DNA from: an uncultured Collinsella sp.
GTDB taxonomy: Bacteria; Actinomycetota; Coriobacteriia; Coriobacteriales; Coriobacteriaceae
Length of the DNA stretch: 26,928 nucleotides
Direction of reading: 5' to 3'
NCBI GenBank assembly: GCA_900554325.1
Contig: USHA01000021.1
Coordinates: 1 to 26,928, forward strand
In this document: positions 1-8,789 of the stretch, piece by piece
Layout of the letters: each line of letters starts with the position of its first letter
Numbering within the stretch: position 1 is the stretch's first letter
Notes under the pieces: generated by a model
Databases searched by the model: none
What the model saw: only the letters and a program-made list of their open reading frames with translations
Told to the model about the DNA's origin: nothing
Program-made: the position numbers and the translations under genes

Positions 1-1193
1 TTGTTGATGAGCACCTGCTCCATGATCTTGTTGGCGGCGTCTTTGTTCTCGATCAAGTAGGTCGAGAGGCGCTCCTTAAAGAAAGCAGTCATGGCTTGCT
101 GGATAAAGCGGTTATTGATGGCCTTCTTAGTCTGGTTTTCGTAAGACGTCTGGGTGGAGAAGCAGTTGGTCACCAGCACCAGACAGTCCTGGACGTCCTG
201 CCACTTAATGCCGCTCTCGTTTTTGTTGTATTTGCCCTGTTGCTTGATGTAGGCATCGATGGCGCTGGTCAGAGCGCTGCGGGCAGCCTTCTCCGGCGAG
301 CCACCGTTCTCGAGCCACGATGAGTTGTGGTAGTACTCCTGCATCATGAAAGTGCGCGAGAAGCACATGCAAGCAGTGATTTTTACGTTGTAGTCGGGCA
401 GGTCCTCGCGATCGCGACCGCGACGGTCGGCCTCGATAAAGAAGGGCTCGGTAAGGTAGTCGGTACCGACCTTCTCGAGCACGTAGTCCTCGATGCCCTT
501 GGGGTAGCAAAAGTCCTCTTCGGAAAACTCGCCGTCGTCGCCCTCGATGCGCAGGCGGAAGGTCACGCTGGCGTTGACCACGGCCTGACGGCGCATGGTC
601 TCGCGATACCAATCGTGGGGGATACTGATGGAGGTAAAGACCTCAAGATCGGGGCGCCACTTGATGGTGGTGCCGGTGCGGTCCTCGTCGCTGGGCTCAA
701 TCTCGAGTGCCTTCTTCTTGGCGCCGACGACCTTGCCCTTCTTAAAGTGTAAGGAGTACTTGTTGCCGTCACGCCAGACGGTGACGTCCATGTACTCGGA
801 AGCGTACTGAGTCGCGCAGGAGCCCAGGCCGTTGGTGCCGAGCGAGAAGTCGTAGTCGCCGCCCTGGTTGTTGTTATACTTGCCGCCAGCGTAGAGTTCG
901 CAAAAGACGAGCTCCCAGTTAAAGCGCTTCTCGGAAGGGTTCCAGTCGAGCGGGCAGCCACGGCCATTGTCCTCTACCTGAATGGAGCCATCGCGAAAGG
1001 CGGTAAGGGTGATGAGCTTGCCGTAGCCCTGGCGCGCCTCGTCAACGGCGTTGGACAGGATCTCGAAGGCGGCATGTGCGCAGCCGTCGAGCCCGTCCGA
1101 GCCAAAGATGACGGCGGGGCGCAGGCGTACGCGCTCCTCGTCCTTGAGCTGGCGGATACTGTCGTTACCATAGTTTGCGGTGTTTTTTGCCAT
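1..1193 (-). CDS. Type IIA DNA topoisomerase subunit B (GyrB/ParE-like), N-terminal part
   Basis: This is the ATPase half of a type II topoisomerase, running off the left edge; about 397 residues are visible. It reads MAKNTANYGNDSIRQLKDEE at the start, then a GHKL ATPase fold: the EILSNAVDEA helix with the Mg-binding Asn, the VEDNGRGCP nucleotide loop and SLGTNGLGSC in place of the usual GLHGVG. KWRPDLEVF corresponds to the family's GT.I.F.PD segment. The TOPRIM domain would lie outside the window. The opening FGSDGLDGC replaces the RPGMYIG of standard GyrB, so this is the divergent ParE-like lineage found in Clostridia and Coriobacteria rather than housekeeping gyrB. The role would be chromosome decatenation or supercoil control with an A-subunit partner, expected immediately to the left. 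The start ATG has only a weak purine-rich GAGAGAGCGAG upstream; AAAGGAG lies about 16 nt away. Confidence 0.85.
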   Translation of the reverse strand, partial: MAKNTANYGNDSIRQLKDEERVRLRPAVIFGSDGLDGCAHAAFEILSNAVDEARQGYGKLITLTAFRDGSIQVEDNGRGCPLDWNPSEKRFNWELVFCELYAGGKYNNNQGGDYDFSLGTNGLGSCATQYASEYMDVTVWRDGNKYSLHFKKGKVVGAKKKALEIEPSDEDRTGTTIKWRPDLEVFTSISIPHDWYRETMRRQAVVNASVTFRLRIEGDDGEFSEEDFCYPKGIEDYVLEKVGTDYLTEPFFIEADRRGRDREDLPDYNVKITACMCFSRTFMMQEYYHNSSWLENGGSPEKAARSALTSAIDAYIKQQGKYNKNESGIKWQDVQDCLVLVTNCFSTQTSYENQTKKAINNRFIQQAMTAFFKERLSTYLIENKDAANKIMEQVLIN

Positions 1194-1350
1194 ACTCGCT
1201 CTCTCGGTGCTCCTTTGCTGCGTTTAAGTCATATAGATAGTCAAGGTAGCATAGCCCAGCCCACAGACGATTCCAACCAACACGAAATCCATCGAACAAC
1301 CGTTCGATTAGATAATGAATGCTTGGAATGCGGGAGGGACCTGTCCTGTC

Positions 1351-2733
1351 CTATCCAAACATCTGCGGCAGGTCGATGAAGACGGTTCGATCGCTTTCGC
1401 CAGCTTCGAAGCCCGAACGGGAGAAGAATCCATAGCGATGGCACTTGAGTCCCGTTGCCTCGACTTGGGCGATTTCCTCGTCGACCATTTTTTGCGTAAT
1501 GGGGGATTTGCGGAACTTTGCTTCGTAGAATGCGTAGCCCTCGGGGTCTTGCGTTACCACATCGAATTCGCCGCTCGTTTTGTTTGCGGGGTCGTCGTAC
1601 CAGTACTTGCCTATGGCGTCGAAAGCCGGTTCGATCTTGCCGGTCCTGTTCTGCCGCACGAGGTATTGACGGCAGATCTCCTCGAACATATGAGGAACGT
1701 AGTTTTCCTCGAAGTCTTGGAAGACGTGACGATCATAGAAGACTTCCGGGTCGAGCAGCTGACGCGCTGAGGCATTGCGGAAAACATAGCGATAGTAAAA
1801 GAGCGAAAGCGGATCCACTACAAAGTAGCCAGACTTGCGCTTGTTCGTAGGGTCGTTGATGGGTGCACGCTTTTGGACGATTTCGAGTGACATGAGCTTG
1901 TCGAGCACGTCTGCCATGGCCGGACCGCTCGAGACGTGCGACTGTGCCAGCACGTCCCCCCAACGGGAGTAGCCTTGTGCGAGAGCCCCGAAAACTTCGT
2001 TGGCGTTGGTCATCTTCGAGATCTCGGCGTTGAGATAGGACGGCACCTCGCTTTCTAAGCGGGCGCCAGGTTCCGTGACGAGCTCGATGATGTTGTCGCG
2101 TACGCTTTGGGATTGATCGATGAGGCGATTGTAAAAGGGGATACCGCCAAAAACGCTATAGAGCCGCACCTTGTCCTCGGGCGAGAACGCGGGATAGAAC
2201 TTCGCAGCGTCAAAGTAATCCATGGGCTTAAGCTCAAGCGCGAGATCAATTCGCCCGTAGAGGGGGCTTTCATGCTCGATGAGGGATTTCATAATCTCAA
2301 CGTAGGAGCCGCACAGGACAATGTTTAAACGTGAGTCTTCCCTGTGGGCGTCGATTGAGGTCTGAAGAATGCTGTCTAAGCCTTTAACCGCATCTCTCAA
2401 GTAGGGGTATTCGTCGAGAACGAGGGTAATGTTCTTGTCTTTAGCTTGGGCAAACAGAAATTCGATGAGCTCGCGGATGCCTGTGAAGGCGAGCGGAGGA
2501 AAGCTCAGCGCTTCAGCAACAAGGACGGACAGACTCTCGAGGTTGTCTGCCTCGGAGGTTTGGCGGCACTCGTAATAGACCGTTGCGACGTCCGACAAAT
2601 CGGTTAGCGCCTGCTTGATGAGCTCACTTTTTCCGACGCGACGCCTGCCGTAAATGAGAACATTGCGCTGCTCGGGTGCTTTGAGCGTTTTCTTAATACG
2701 GGCGAGCTCACGCTCCCTGCCAATAAATTCCAC
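1351..2733 (-). CDS. AAA ATPase with C-terminal DUF234/PD-(D/E)xK-like region
   Basis: A 460-residue cytosolic ATPase. It has a Walker A GRRRVGKS at residues 29-36 and Walker B LVLDEYPYL with D107-E108, typical of the ATPase_2 (archaeal-type) family. The C-terminal part resembles DUF234: D391 in GEFDVV and E404-A-K406 in YEAK form the spacing of a PD-(D/E)xK nuclease core. Family knowledge says such proteins are widespread, often solitary, and of unknown function; a nucleic-acid role is plausible but unproven. The start is a GTG at 2733 with GGAAGGA about 9 nt upstream; no ATG fits better. The gene stands alone between the topoisomerase gene on the left and a divergent lipoprotein gene on the right. 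The most unusual point is that a large nested palindrome covers the region from the start codon outward, placing a repeat half-site between the ribosome-binding site and the start. Confidence 0.85.
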   Translation of the reverse strand: MEFIGRERELARIKKTLKAPEQRNVLIYGRRRVGKSELIKQALTDLSDVATVYYECRQTSEADNLESLSVLVAEALSFPPLAFTGIRELIEFLFAQAKDKNITLVLDEYPYLRDAVKGLDSILQTSIDAHREDSRLNIVLCGSYVEIMKSLIEHESPLYGRIDLALELKPMDYFDAAKFYPAFSPEDKVRLYSVFGGIPFYNRLIDQSQSVRDNIIELVTEPGARLESEVPSYLNAEISKMTNANEVFGALAQGYSRWGDVLAQSHVSSGPAMADVLDKLMSLEIVQKRAPINDPTNKRKSGYFVVDPLSLFYYRYVFRNASARQLLDPEVFYDRHVFQDFEENYVPHMFEEICRQYLVRQNRTGKIEPAFDAIGKYWYDDPANKTSGEFDVVTQDPEGYAFYEAKFRKSPITQKMVDEEIAQVEATGLKCHRYGFFSRSGFEAGESDRTVFIDLPQMFG

Positions 2734-2839
2734 TTACTCGGTTCCTTCCGACTCGGTTTTGTCCGAGTTAATTGTATCGCATGGATCAGTTTATGCTCGA
2801 GTTTACTCGGACAAAACCGAGTCGGTTCTGCCCGAGTAA
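2734..2839. repeat. Nested palindrome at the ATPase gene start
   Basis: Positions 2748-2768 and 2805-2825 are perfect 21-bp inverted repeats with a 36-nt spacer. Each arm is itself a hairpin of the form ACTCGG-N6-CCGAGT (2751-2768 and 2805-2822). A further outer pair, TTACTCGG at 2734-2741 and CCGAGTAA at 2832-2839, extends the same symmetry with a 6-nt mismatch on each side. In all there are three ACTCGG and three CCGAGT half-sites around one axis near 2786. The left edge abuts the GTG start at 2733, and the RBS lies inside the structure. It could be an autoregulatory operator, an mRNA structure occluding the start, or the recognition site of the encoded protein. Confidence 0.85.
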
Positions 2840-3136
2840 ATTTGAAGGCGGCCGAATGCGTCTTGCTGCGTTTGCGGTTGGATACGTTGTCGAAAACGTG
2901 TCGTGCGGATTGTTGGATCGAATCGAACATTGGGACAGACGTCTCGTTTTATGGGCCGGGGGCGTGCATGTGCGAGTTCTTTTGGCCCATAAGGAACGCT
3001 GGTGGGTCGTTATTTGGGCCACGGGTCACTTCGCCGGCGCCGTGTTTCGTCATACGCTCATAGTGGAAGCCGATGCCACGGGGTCGACTTGGGACTCGGG
3101 CAATGGATGAGCTGCAAGCCGAAAGGAGCGGTGAGA
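2840..3136. other. Intergenic region upstream of the lipoprotein gene
   Basis: About 300 nt with no convincing gene. An open frame continues upstream of the lipoprotein start to 3002 but has no RBS and lacks signal-peptide character. A 9-bp inverted repeat, TTATGGGCC at 2949-2957 and GGCCCATAA at 2984-2992, could be a regulatory site or hairpin. No strong promoter was recognised by eye. Confidence 0.4.
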
Positions 3137-4153
3137 ATGATGAGGCCCATGACAAAGAAACTGCTGTTAGGAATTCCCACCGTGACGCTTTCGGCTGTGC
3201 TGGCGTGTACGCTTGCCGGCTGCGGCGGTAATGCGCCGAGTGGCTCGGGCGGGAGCGCACCTGTGCAGGAGAAGTCCAAGAAGTCCAAGGCCTATGAGTC
3301 GCAGACGGTCGAGGTGGCAGGCATTACCTATGAGTCGGTGGCTCACGGTACGTTCTATCGCGGTGATGCCAAGCAGCAGGACGGCTTTTACCTGCACATC
3401 AAGATTACCAACAACAACACAAAGAACAGGACGTTCAGTTCCTTCAACGTGCATGCTGCCCAGGGCGATCTTGAGGCGGGCGACCCGTTGTTTACTTCCG
3501 GCAAGGCGGCTGTGCTCGACTACGTCGCAAGCGAAGCTCCCGATGATCTGCACAAGGGAATTGACCTTTCCGAGAGGCCAGATATCGGTCCGGGCGAGAC
3601 CGTTGAGTACGTGTATTTCTGGGCGCCCAAGACGGCGTACTACGGGCCCATCACTGTCGAGTTCGTAGACGCTTACGCCCCTGCCAAGAATCATGAGGCT
3701 ATGCACTTTGACACCACGGACTGCGAGACCAAGGAGTTCAAGGCGGCCGGCGGCGTGGCCGATTCTGGCGAGAAGGCAGATTTAACGGGCATCGACTGCG
3801 CATCGTACAGCATCGAGGCCGCCGATGGGTACACGCTGGATTCGTCCGACGAAGAGCGCGAAAAGGCAAACTTCTTCCACGACGAGACTGGAGGACGCCT
3901 GAACATCAGCATCTTCCCGCGCTCGCCGGAGGAAGAGGTTGCAAGCCTAGAGCAGGTCTACGAAGGCAAAGAGACGACAACCGACCAGGTCGAGTACAAC
4001 GGCATAACGTGGCTGCGCTTTACCGGTCCCGACAACGGCCATACGCTGTTTGCGACGGCTCCCGCGACGGGCGAGACCGTCCGCGTGTCGATTGGCTGGA
4101 AGATCGATTGGGACGCCGCCGCGCCCATGATGGAGGCATTGAAGCTCAAGTAG
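3137..4153 (+). CDS. Secreted lipoprotein with DUF4352/DUF5067-like domain
   Basis: A 338-residue lipoprotein expected on the outer face of the membrane. The N-terminus carries two Lys after MMRPMT, a hydrophobic stretch, and a lipobox LAGC with Cys29 as the lipidated residue. A Gly/Ser-rich linker and a Lys/Ser-rich tether follow. Residues ~50-190 (YESVAHGTFYRGD, YLHIKITNNNTKNRTFSSF, PGETVEYVYFW) look like the Ig-like fold seen in DUF4352/DUF5067 lipoproteins. The C-terminal ~110 residues form a second domain that I do not recognise. The start was chosen at tandem ATGs (3137, 3140) because AAAGGAG at 3122-3128 is 8 nt upstream; a longer frame from 3002 lacks an RBS. It is monocistronic, closed by the terminator at 4184. 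Its ligand or partner is unknown. Confidence 0.85.
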   Translation: MMRPMTKKLLLGIPTVTLSAVLACTLAGCGGNAPSGSGGSAPVQEKSKKSKAYESQTVEVAGITYESVAHGTFYRGDAKQQDGFYLHIKITNNNTKNRTFSSFNVHAAQGDLEAGDPLFTSGKAAVLDYVASEAPDDLHKGIDLSERPDIGPGETVEYVYFWAPKTAYYGPITVEFVDAYAPAKNHEAMHFDTTDCETKEFKAAGGVADSGEKADLTGIDCASYSIEAADGYTLDSSDEEREKANFFHDETGGRLNISIFPRSPEEEVASLEQVYEGKETTTDQVEYNGITWLRFTGPDNGHTLFATAPATGETVRVSIGWKIDWDAAAPMMEALKLK

Positions 4154-4183
4154 CGGGTTGCGATTCCCATGTCAGGCGACTCA

Positions 4184-4218
4184 GGGCTGGCTCCGAGTTA
4201 TCGGGGCCAGCCCCTTTT
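4184..4218 (+). terminator. Rho-independent terminator of the lipoprotein gene
   Basis: GGGCTGGC at 4184-4191 pairs perfectly with GCCAGCCC at 4206-4213, followed by CTTTT. It sits 30 nt after the lipoprotein stop. The convergent surface-protein gene ends at 4266, so it may serve only the plus strand. Confidence 0.8.
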
Positions 4219-4265
4219 GGTGTTCGATGAGCCGAGTCGACGTCTCTCACAAAAGTAACTAGGAG

Positions 4266-7200
4266 CTAGCGAGGCCTATCCGAATTGGCCTCATTGGCGG
4301 TGTCGATCTCGAGCGCCGTGCGGCGGGCACTGTAGGCGACGAGGCCGGCGCCTGCCGCGGCGAGTGCTGCAGCGGCTGCCGTGAGGGGAACGTTGGCATC
4401 GCCCGTGCCCGCAAGCGCGCCCGCTTTTCCGGAGCGCTTGTTATTGCCGTGGTCCTTGCCACTGCCGGAGCTGCTTCCGCCGGAGCCGCCGCCCTCGTCA
4501 GTACCGCCGCCACTTGAGCCACCATCGCCGTCCGCCGTCATCGGGGCGTCGTGAAGCCCTGTGGCGTCCGCGCTGTCGCATACGCCGACCTGAACTTCTG
4601 AGCGTTCGCATGCCGCGTCGGGCACGTGGAGCTCATGCAGTACAGCACCCAGCGCCGAGTTCGCGCCCGGTCGAATTTCTTCGAGCGTTACGGGATCGAG
4701 CGCCACCAGATTACGCGCCTTCGCATACAGCGTTACGCGTTTGCCCACTTCGTCGCTCCAACTCTCGGGGATGGCGAAGCTCATACGGAACTGTGCCGTG
4801 CAACCCGGTGCCAGCACGGCGTTGCCGTTGTCGGCTACCAGCGGGTGCGTTGCAAAACGTGCGCCCAGCGTCTCGAGCGCGTACTTCACGTGTGCCATAT
4901 CGTTGGCCGAAGCGTCCTCGGCAAGCTCTGGATCGTAGATCGAAGCCATGCGTGCGTTCACTCCGAATCCGATGGATGCGCTGGAGAACGGCTGGCTGGA
5001 GCCCTCTCGGTACAGATCGATCGTGCCGGCGGTCAGTAAGGTGTTGCCGTCGTTTCGCACCGTGACCATGAAGGATTCGCCTGCTGCTCCGGGCACCACC
5101 GCGCCCGAGGTAGCAACGGCGCCCGTCGGAGTGGCACACGCCACCAAGGGCACTTCGATGTCGTGCAGCTCTGCCTCGCTCTTCTCCGCGCTCACAATGT
5201 GCGTGGCGAGCGCGGAGAGCATGCCTCCCGACGTCAAAAATGTCGTTATCTGATCGACGGGATGGTCCAGCTCGCACATCACAAACGGCTCCGTGAACAG
5301 ATCGCCCGCCAAGGTGCTGGCGAAGATGCGGAAGTGCTTGCCCATCACTGCAACCGGGTTGCCTTCTTCGTCGTAGGTTTGTCCCACCTTGCCATCGGTG
5401 TTCTCTACATAGAGCACGCACCTGCCGTTGTTGCTTACGCTAAACGATGCCGGGCCACAGCCTGCGGCACCCACGGGCTGCGTTGCAAATGCCGATGCGC
5501 CTCGCGTCCACGTAACATGCTGCAGCTGCTCGTTGACAGTTGCCAAAAAGCCCGTGTGCTGCGGCCACGGCACCGCGTGGGGTACTGTGGCATCTGGCGA
5601 CATAACGCCCCAGCCCGCGATGGACTGGCCGATCACGGCGTACGATGCGCAGCCGCAACCGTCTGCGGTCTCGTATGCAACGGGCACCACCATTTTGCCG
5701 TTGATATTCTCGGGCTCACCCAGCTCGATGCTCGACGGTGCTTGCGGAAAGCGGAGAACTTGGCGGAACGTCAGGCTGTCGCCCGAAACGTCCGACCATA
5801 GGGTAAAGCACTCCAGCGCAACCTCAGCCTCGCTGCCGAGCGTCTTTTCTGCGGTGGTTCCGCGGCGGTGGAGGTAGGCGCCCGACAGGCGCCCGTCGAC
5901 AAGTGTCTTGCCCACCGTGATGCGTGGGCACTGCAGGCAATGGTAGCCATCCTCCTGAAGGCGGCCGCGCGAGATGCTGCGCCACGACGTGTGCGATATC
6001 ACGCGAACTCCGTCGTTGCTTATGCGCAGGCGCACAACGGACAGTATGCCGGATGTGCTCGCCGTATCGAAAAGGGTGTTGTCGCCGGCGGGGCGCTCGC
6101 CCGAGACCAGCAGCACGTAGGCGTCCTGGTTTCCTCTTCCGTCCGTATATTCCACTACGTCGAAGTCGTAATCGTATATGCTGTCGCGCTCCACGTCGCC
6201 CTCGCCAAACCCAAGGGGAAAGTCCACAGGCGTGGGAGCGGACCACGTTCCGTTTGCCTTTGTGTGTACCACCAGGCGCGAGCGACCATTGTCGCCGTAG
6301 CGCACCGAGGCGATACGGAACAGGCATTCTACGCCGGCAATCATTGCCAGCTTCATGTGGGCTTCGCTGAGCACGCCAGCAAACAGCACGTTGTCGCTCG
6401 AGGGCTTGATGCCGCCACGCTCGTCTTCCGATACACCAGCAGAATTGGCGTTGGGGTCCGCAGCGGCGTCCTTCGCCTGCCCGATATAGGTGTACTTATA
6501 CATCGTCGCGGCGTTTTCGTCGTTCTCTATCAGTGCATGGACGAAATGCTCGATCTGTCCTGTGTCGTCGCTTTCTGCATCCGCCTCGAGCTCAATGCGC
6601 GTGACCGCTTGATCCCAATCGCGCACGACGGGCGCGACGTTTACGACAGCGGCCTTAACCTCGGCGCGTGCGAGCAGCTCGGCGTTGGTGACGATGGTGG
6701 CCGATGCGATAAATTGCGGCACGCCGCCCGCCTCGATGTTGCCGGCCGAGCCGAAGCGGGCATCCAGCGTGTAAGGCGTATCTCCACCCAATGCGAGCTC
6801 AGAGCGCTGGAGCACATACTGGTTGCCATTGTTCACCGACATATTCCACGAATCGAGGAGTGTGGGCCACGATCCCGACCAAGCCTTGGTGGTCCACTTG
6901 AACATGATGAACTGGAGTATCACGTCGACATCGACGTCTGCACCCACGCGCAGCCGCGGAAGCTGGTGGCCGTCCGCCTTCTCGTATCCAATGAACAGTG
7001 TGAGGGATGCGGCACCGCGCACGGCGGACGAAGCGACGCCTGCAACGCCGGCTCCAAAGGTGACGGCAAGCCCAATCTGGATGGTGAATGATCCCGACGT
7101 ATTGGAATAGTCGAGCGAAATGTTTTTGAAGAACGCCGCACCGCTGCCGTGCGTGTGGGCGCCTACCGCGAGCGCCAGCTTCGCCAGCACCCAAGGGTTG

Positions 7201-8633
7201 ACGTTTAGGAAAAACGGCACCGGGCCCAGGGTAAACTGCTCGGTCCAGTTGAGGTCGGTTTTTACTTGGAAGAGGGCCTTAATATTGCCGAACGCCGGAT
7301 CGTTGTTATCGCCCCAAGTTTTGCCCACCCAATCGTAGGCGAGCGAGCCGTACAGCTGTGTGGCGATATCCATCGTGAACAGCGGCGTGCAATGGTGGCG
7401 AAGGAGCTTGGTGTTTCTTGGATCGGTGCCCGAACCGGCACTCATCCTCTTGTACTGATTCCACTTCCCCTCCATCTCGTCGAGGTAGCGGTTTGCCTGC
7501 TTGGCGCCCGACTCACGCGGCGATTTCTTCCAGTATTCCGGATCAGGGTTGCCCGAATCGTTCATATAGCTAGCTGGTTTGTACCCTCCGCCAAACAGCA
7601 CGTATCCAGCAAACGAGAAATCGAACAGAATGGGAAATGTGGGCATCCAGCACGTGAACTTATTGCCGCCGATACCGGGAAACGCCGCGGGGAAATCAAA
7701 CGGAGTGATCTCTTGGTCCATGGTGGTGGGAATGATGGTGGTCGAGCCCGATTCCGCCTTTGCGGCCGGCGCGGTGACAACGGCCATAGGGGATGAGAGC
7801 GTGTAGGTTTTGCCCTGGTAGTCGAGCATAAAGCGCAGCTTGCACCCTTCCTCCAGAAGGCCCGAAGCTGCATCGAGGAACGTGTCTTCAAGCGTGAACG
7901 TCGCCAGATTATCCGCGCCCGATGCGCTGGCCTTGATCTGGCCGATCTGCGTGACGGTTTCGGGTGAGCTGCCCGCAGCGGGCATCACTTTATTGATATG
8001 CAACGTTGCCTGCCCGCCCTGCGGCAGATGAGCCTGCACGGTAAAAGCGTGCGTGTCGGGCTGGTCGTTTGCTGCTTCGTCCGCTGGCATTGCCATAAAC
8101 GTGGCGTCGGCGTACTGGATGTCCCATTCGTCGAACGTGAGCTGTCGAAAGTACGGCTCACCATCGGAGAGCGGACGTGTGGGTGCGGTAATAGCGGTGC
8201 CGCCCTGGATACGCGCAAGGGGAATCTCGACATCGCGGTAGCCTGCCATGCTAATGGAGATGCCGCCGTTAAAGTCGTACGCGTCGAGAAGCGTTGCCTC
8301 GTCCACGTAGCCTTCTGAAAGAGGGGCGACCTCAAAGATGGCCGTGCCTTCGTCATCGGTCGTGGCGGTGAGCTGCTTGCCTGCGGCATAGCGCGATATG
8401 AGCGTGACCTGGGCACCCGTGATGGGCGTATTCTTGTTGGCGACGTCGACCACGACCACACCAAACATGGTGCGCGAGAGCACCAAGACCTTGAAGGGAT
8501 CATCTTCGTCGGCGTATGCCTCGGCGGGGGCGAACGGCAATATGAAGGCGTTTGCGCTTCCCGGCACGCGCGGCAACATAATGCTCGCCAGCGAGGACGC
8601 TCCGGCAACAAGTAACGAACGGCGATCAAGCAT
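4266..8633 (-). CDS. Giant surface protein with Tat-like signal and LAGTG sortase-like anchor
   Basis: A ~1455-residue exported protein. The chosen start, MLDRRSLLVAGASSLAS, gives a twin-arginine-like signal ending near PGSANA; GGGAG lies about 8 nt upstream. The frame stays open to 8765 and an ATG at 8690 is possible but lacks a well-spaced RBS. Residues ~45-110 (VDVANKNTPITGAQVTL, DDEGTAIFEV) resemble a carboxypeptidase-regulatory-like Ig domain. An aromatic-rich middle region and a beta-strand-rich region with short repeating strands, perhaps a propeller, follow. Near the C-terminus VRNDGNTLLTAGTIDLY is CARDB-like. The end has a Gly/Ser linker, LAGTGD, an Ala-rich hydrophobic helix and ARR: the layout of a sortase substrate with LAxTG instead of LPxTG. 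The basic residues are followed by a longer acidic tail than usual. I do not recognise the central domains. Likely partners are a sortase elsewhere and the LuxR regulator upstream on the same strand. Confidence 0.85.
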   Translation of the reverse strand: MLDRRSLLVAGASSLASIMLPRVPGSANAFILPFAPAEAYADEDDPFKVLVLSRTMFGVVVVDVANKNTPITGAQVTLISRYAAGKQLTATTDDEGTAIFEVAPLSEGYVDEATLLDAYDFNGGISISMAGYRDVEIPLARIQGGTAITAPTRPLSDGEPYFRQLTFDEWDIQYADATFMAMPADEAANDQPDTHAFTVQAHLPQGGQATLHINKVMPAAGSSPETVTQIGQIKASASGADNLATFTLEDTFLDAASGLLEEGCKLRFMLDYQGKTYTLSSPMAVVTAPAAKAESGSTTIIPTTMDQEITPFDFPAAFPGIGGNKFTCWMPTFPILFDFSFAGYVLFGGGYKPASYMNDSGNPDPEYWKKSPRESGAKQANRYLDEMEGKWNQYKRMSAGSGTDPRNTKLLRHHCTPLFTMDIATQLYGSLAYDWVGKTWGDNNDPAFGNIKALFQVKTDLNWTEQFTLGPVPFFLNVNPWVLAKLALAVGAHTHGSGAAFFKNISLDYSNTSGSFTIQIGLAVTFGAGVAGVASSAVRGAASLTLFIGYEKADGHQLPRLRVGADVDVDVILQFIMFKWTTKAWSGSWPTLLDSWNMSVNNGNQYVLQRSELALGGDTPYTLDARFGSAGNIEAGGVPQFIASATIVTNAELLARAEVKAAVVNVAPVVRDWDQAVTRIELEADAESDDTGQIEHFVHALIENDENAATMYKYTYIGQAKDAAADPNANSAGVSEDERGGIKPSSDNVLFAGVLSEAHMKLAMIAGVECLFRIASVRYGDNGRSRLVVHTKANGTWSAPTPVDFPLGFGEGDVERDSIYDYDFDVVEYTDGRGNQDAYVLLVSGERPAGDNTLFDTASTSGILSVVRLRISNDGVRVISHTSWRSISRGRLQEDGYHCLQCPRITVGKTLVDGRLSGAYLHRRGTTAEKTLGSEAEVALECFTLWSDVSGDSLTFRQVLRFPQAPSSIELGEPENINGKMVVPVAYETADGCGCASYAVIGQSIAGWGVMSPDATVPHAVPWPQHTGFLATVNEQLQHVTWTRGASAFATQPVGAAGCGPASFSVSNNGRCVLYVENTDGKVGQTYDEEGNPVAVMGKHFRIFASTLAGDLFTEPFVMCELDHPVDQITTFLTSGGMLSALATHIVSAEKSEAELHDIEVPLVACATPTGAVATSGAVVPGAAGESFMVTVRNDGNTLLTAGTIDLYREGSSQPFSSASIGFGVNARMASIYDPELAEDASANDMAHVKYALETLGARFATHPLVADNGNAVLAPGCTAQFRMSFAIPESWSDEVGKRVTLYAKARNLVALDPVTLEEIRPGANSALGAVLHELHVPDAACERSEVQVGVCDSADATGLHDAPMTADGDGGSSGGGTDEGGGSGGSSSGSGKDHGNNKRSGKAGALAGTGDANVPLTAAAAALAAAGAGLVAYSARRTALEIDTANEANSDRPR

Positions 8634-8789
8634 CTTTGGCTCCCATCCCGCAGGTATCGGTGGAAATAATCCAATTTTGCTAGAAGGCATCCTGTCACGG
8701 TAGTGTCGTCCGAGGGCCAAAATGTCCAATTTGAGCGAGCGAAGCGCCGGGGCTCCGGGGCGCACGTGCCGCGCTAGGCAGTCTGGCCG

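Noticed and set aside
5868..7091. Long plus-strand open frame of 407 codons
   Set aside because: It lies wholly antisense to the giant surface protein, has no RBS or domain, and reflects GC-rich codon structure.
8695..8765. Extended N-terminus of the surface protein from an upstream start
   Set aside because: The upstream codons lack an RBS and would place 44 residues before the twin-arginine-like signal.
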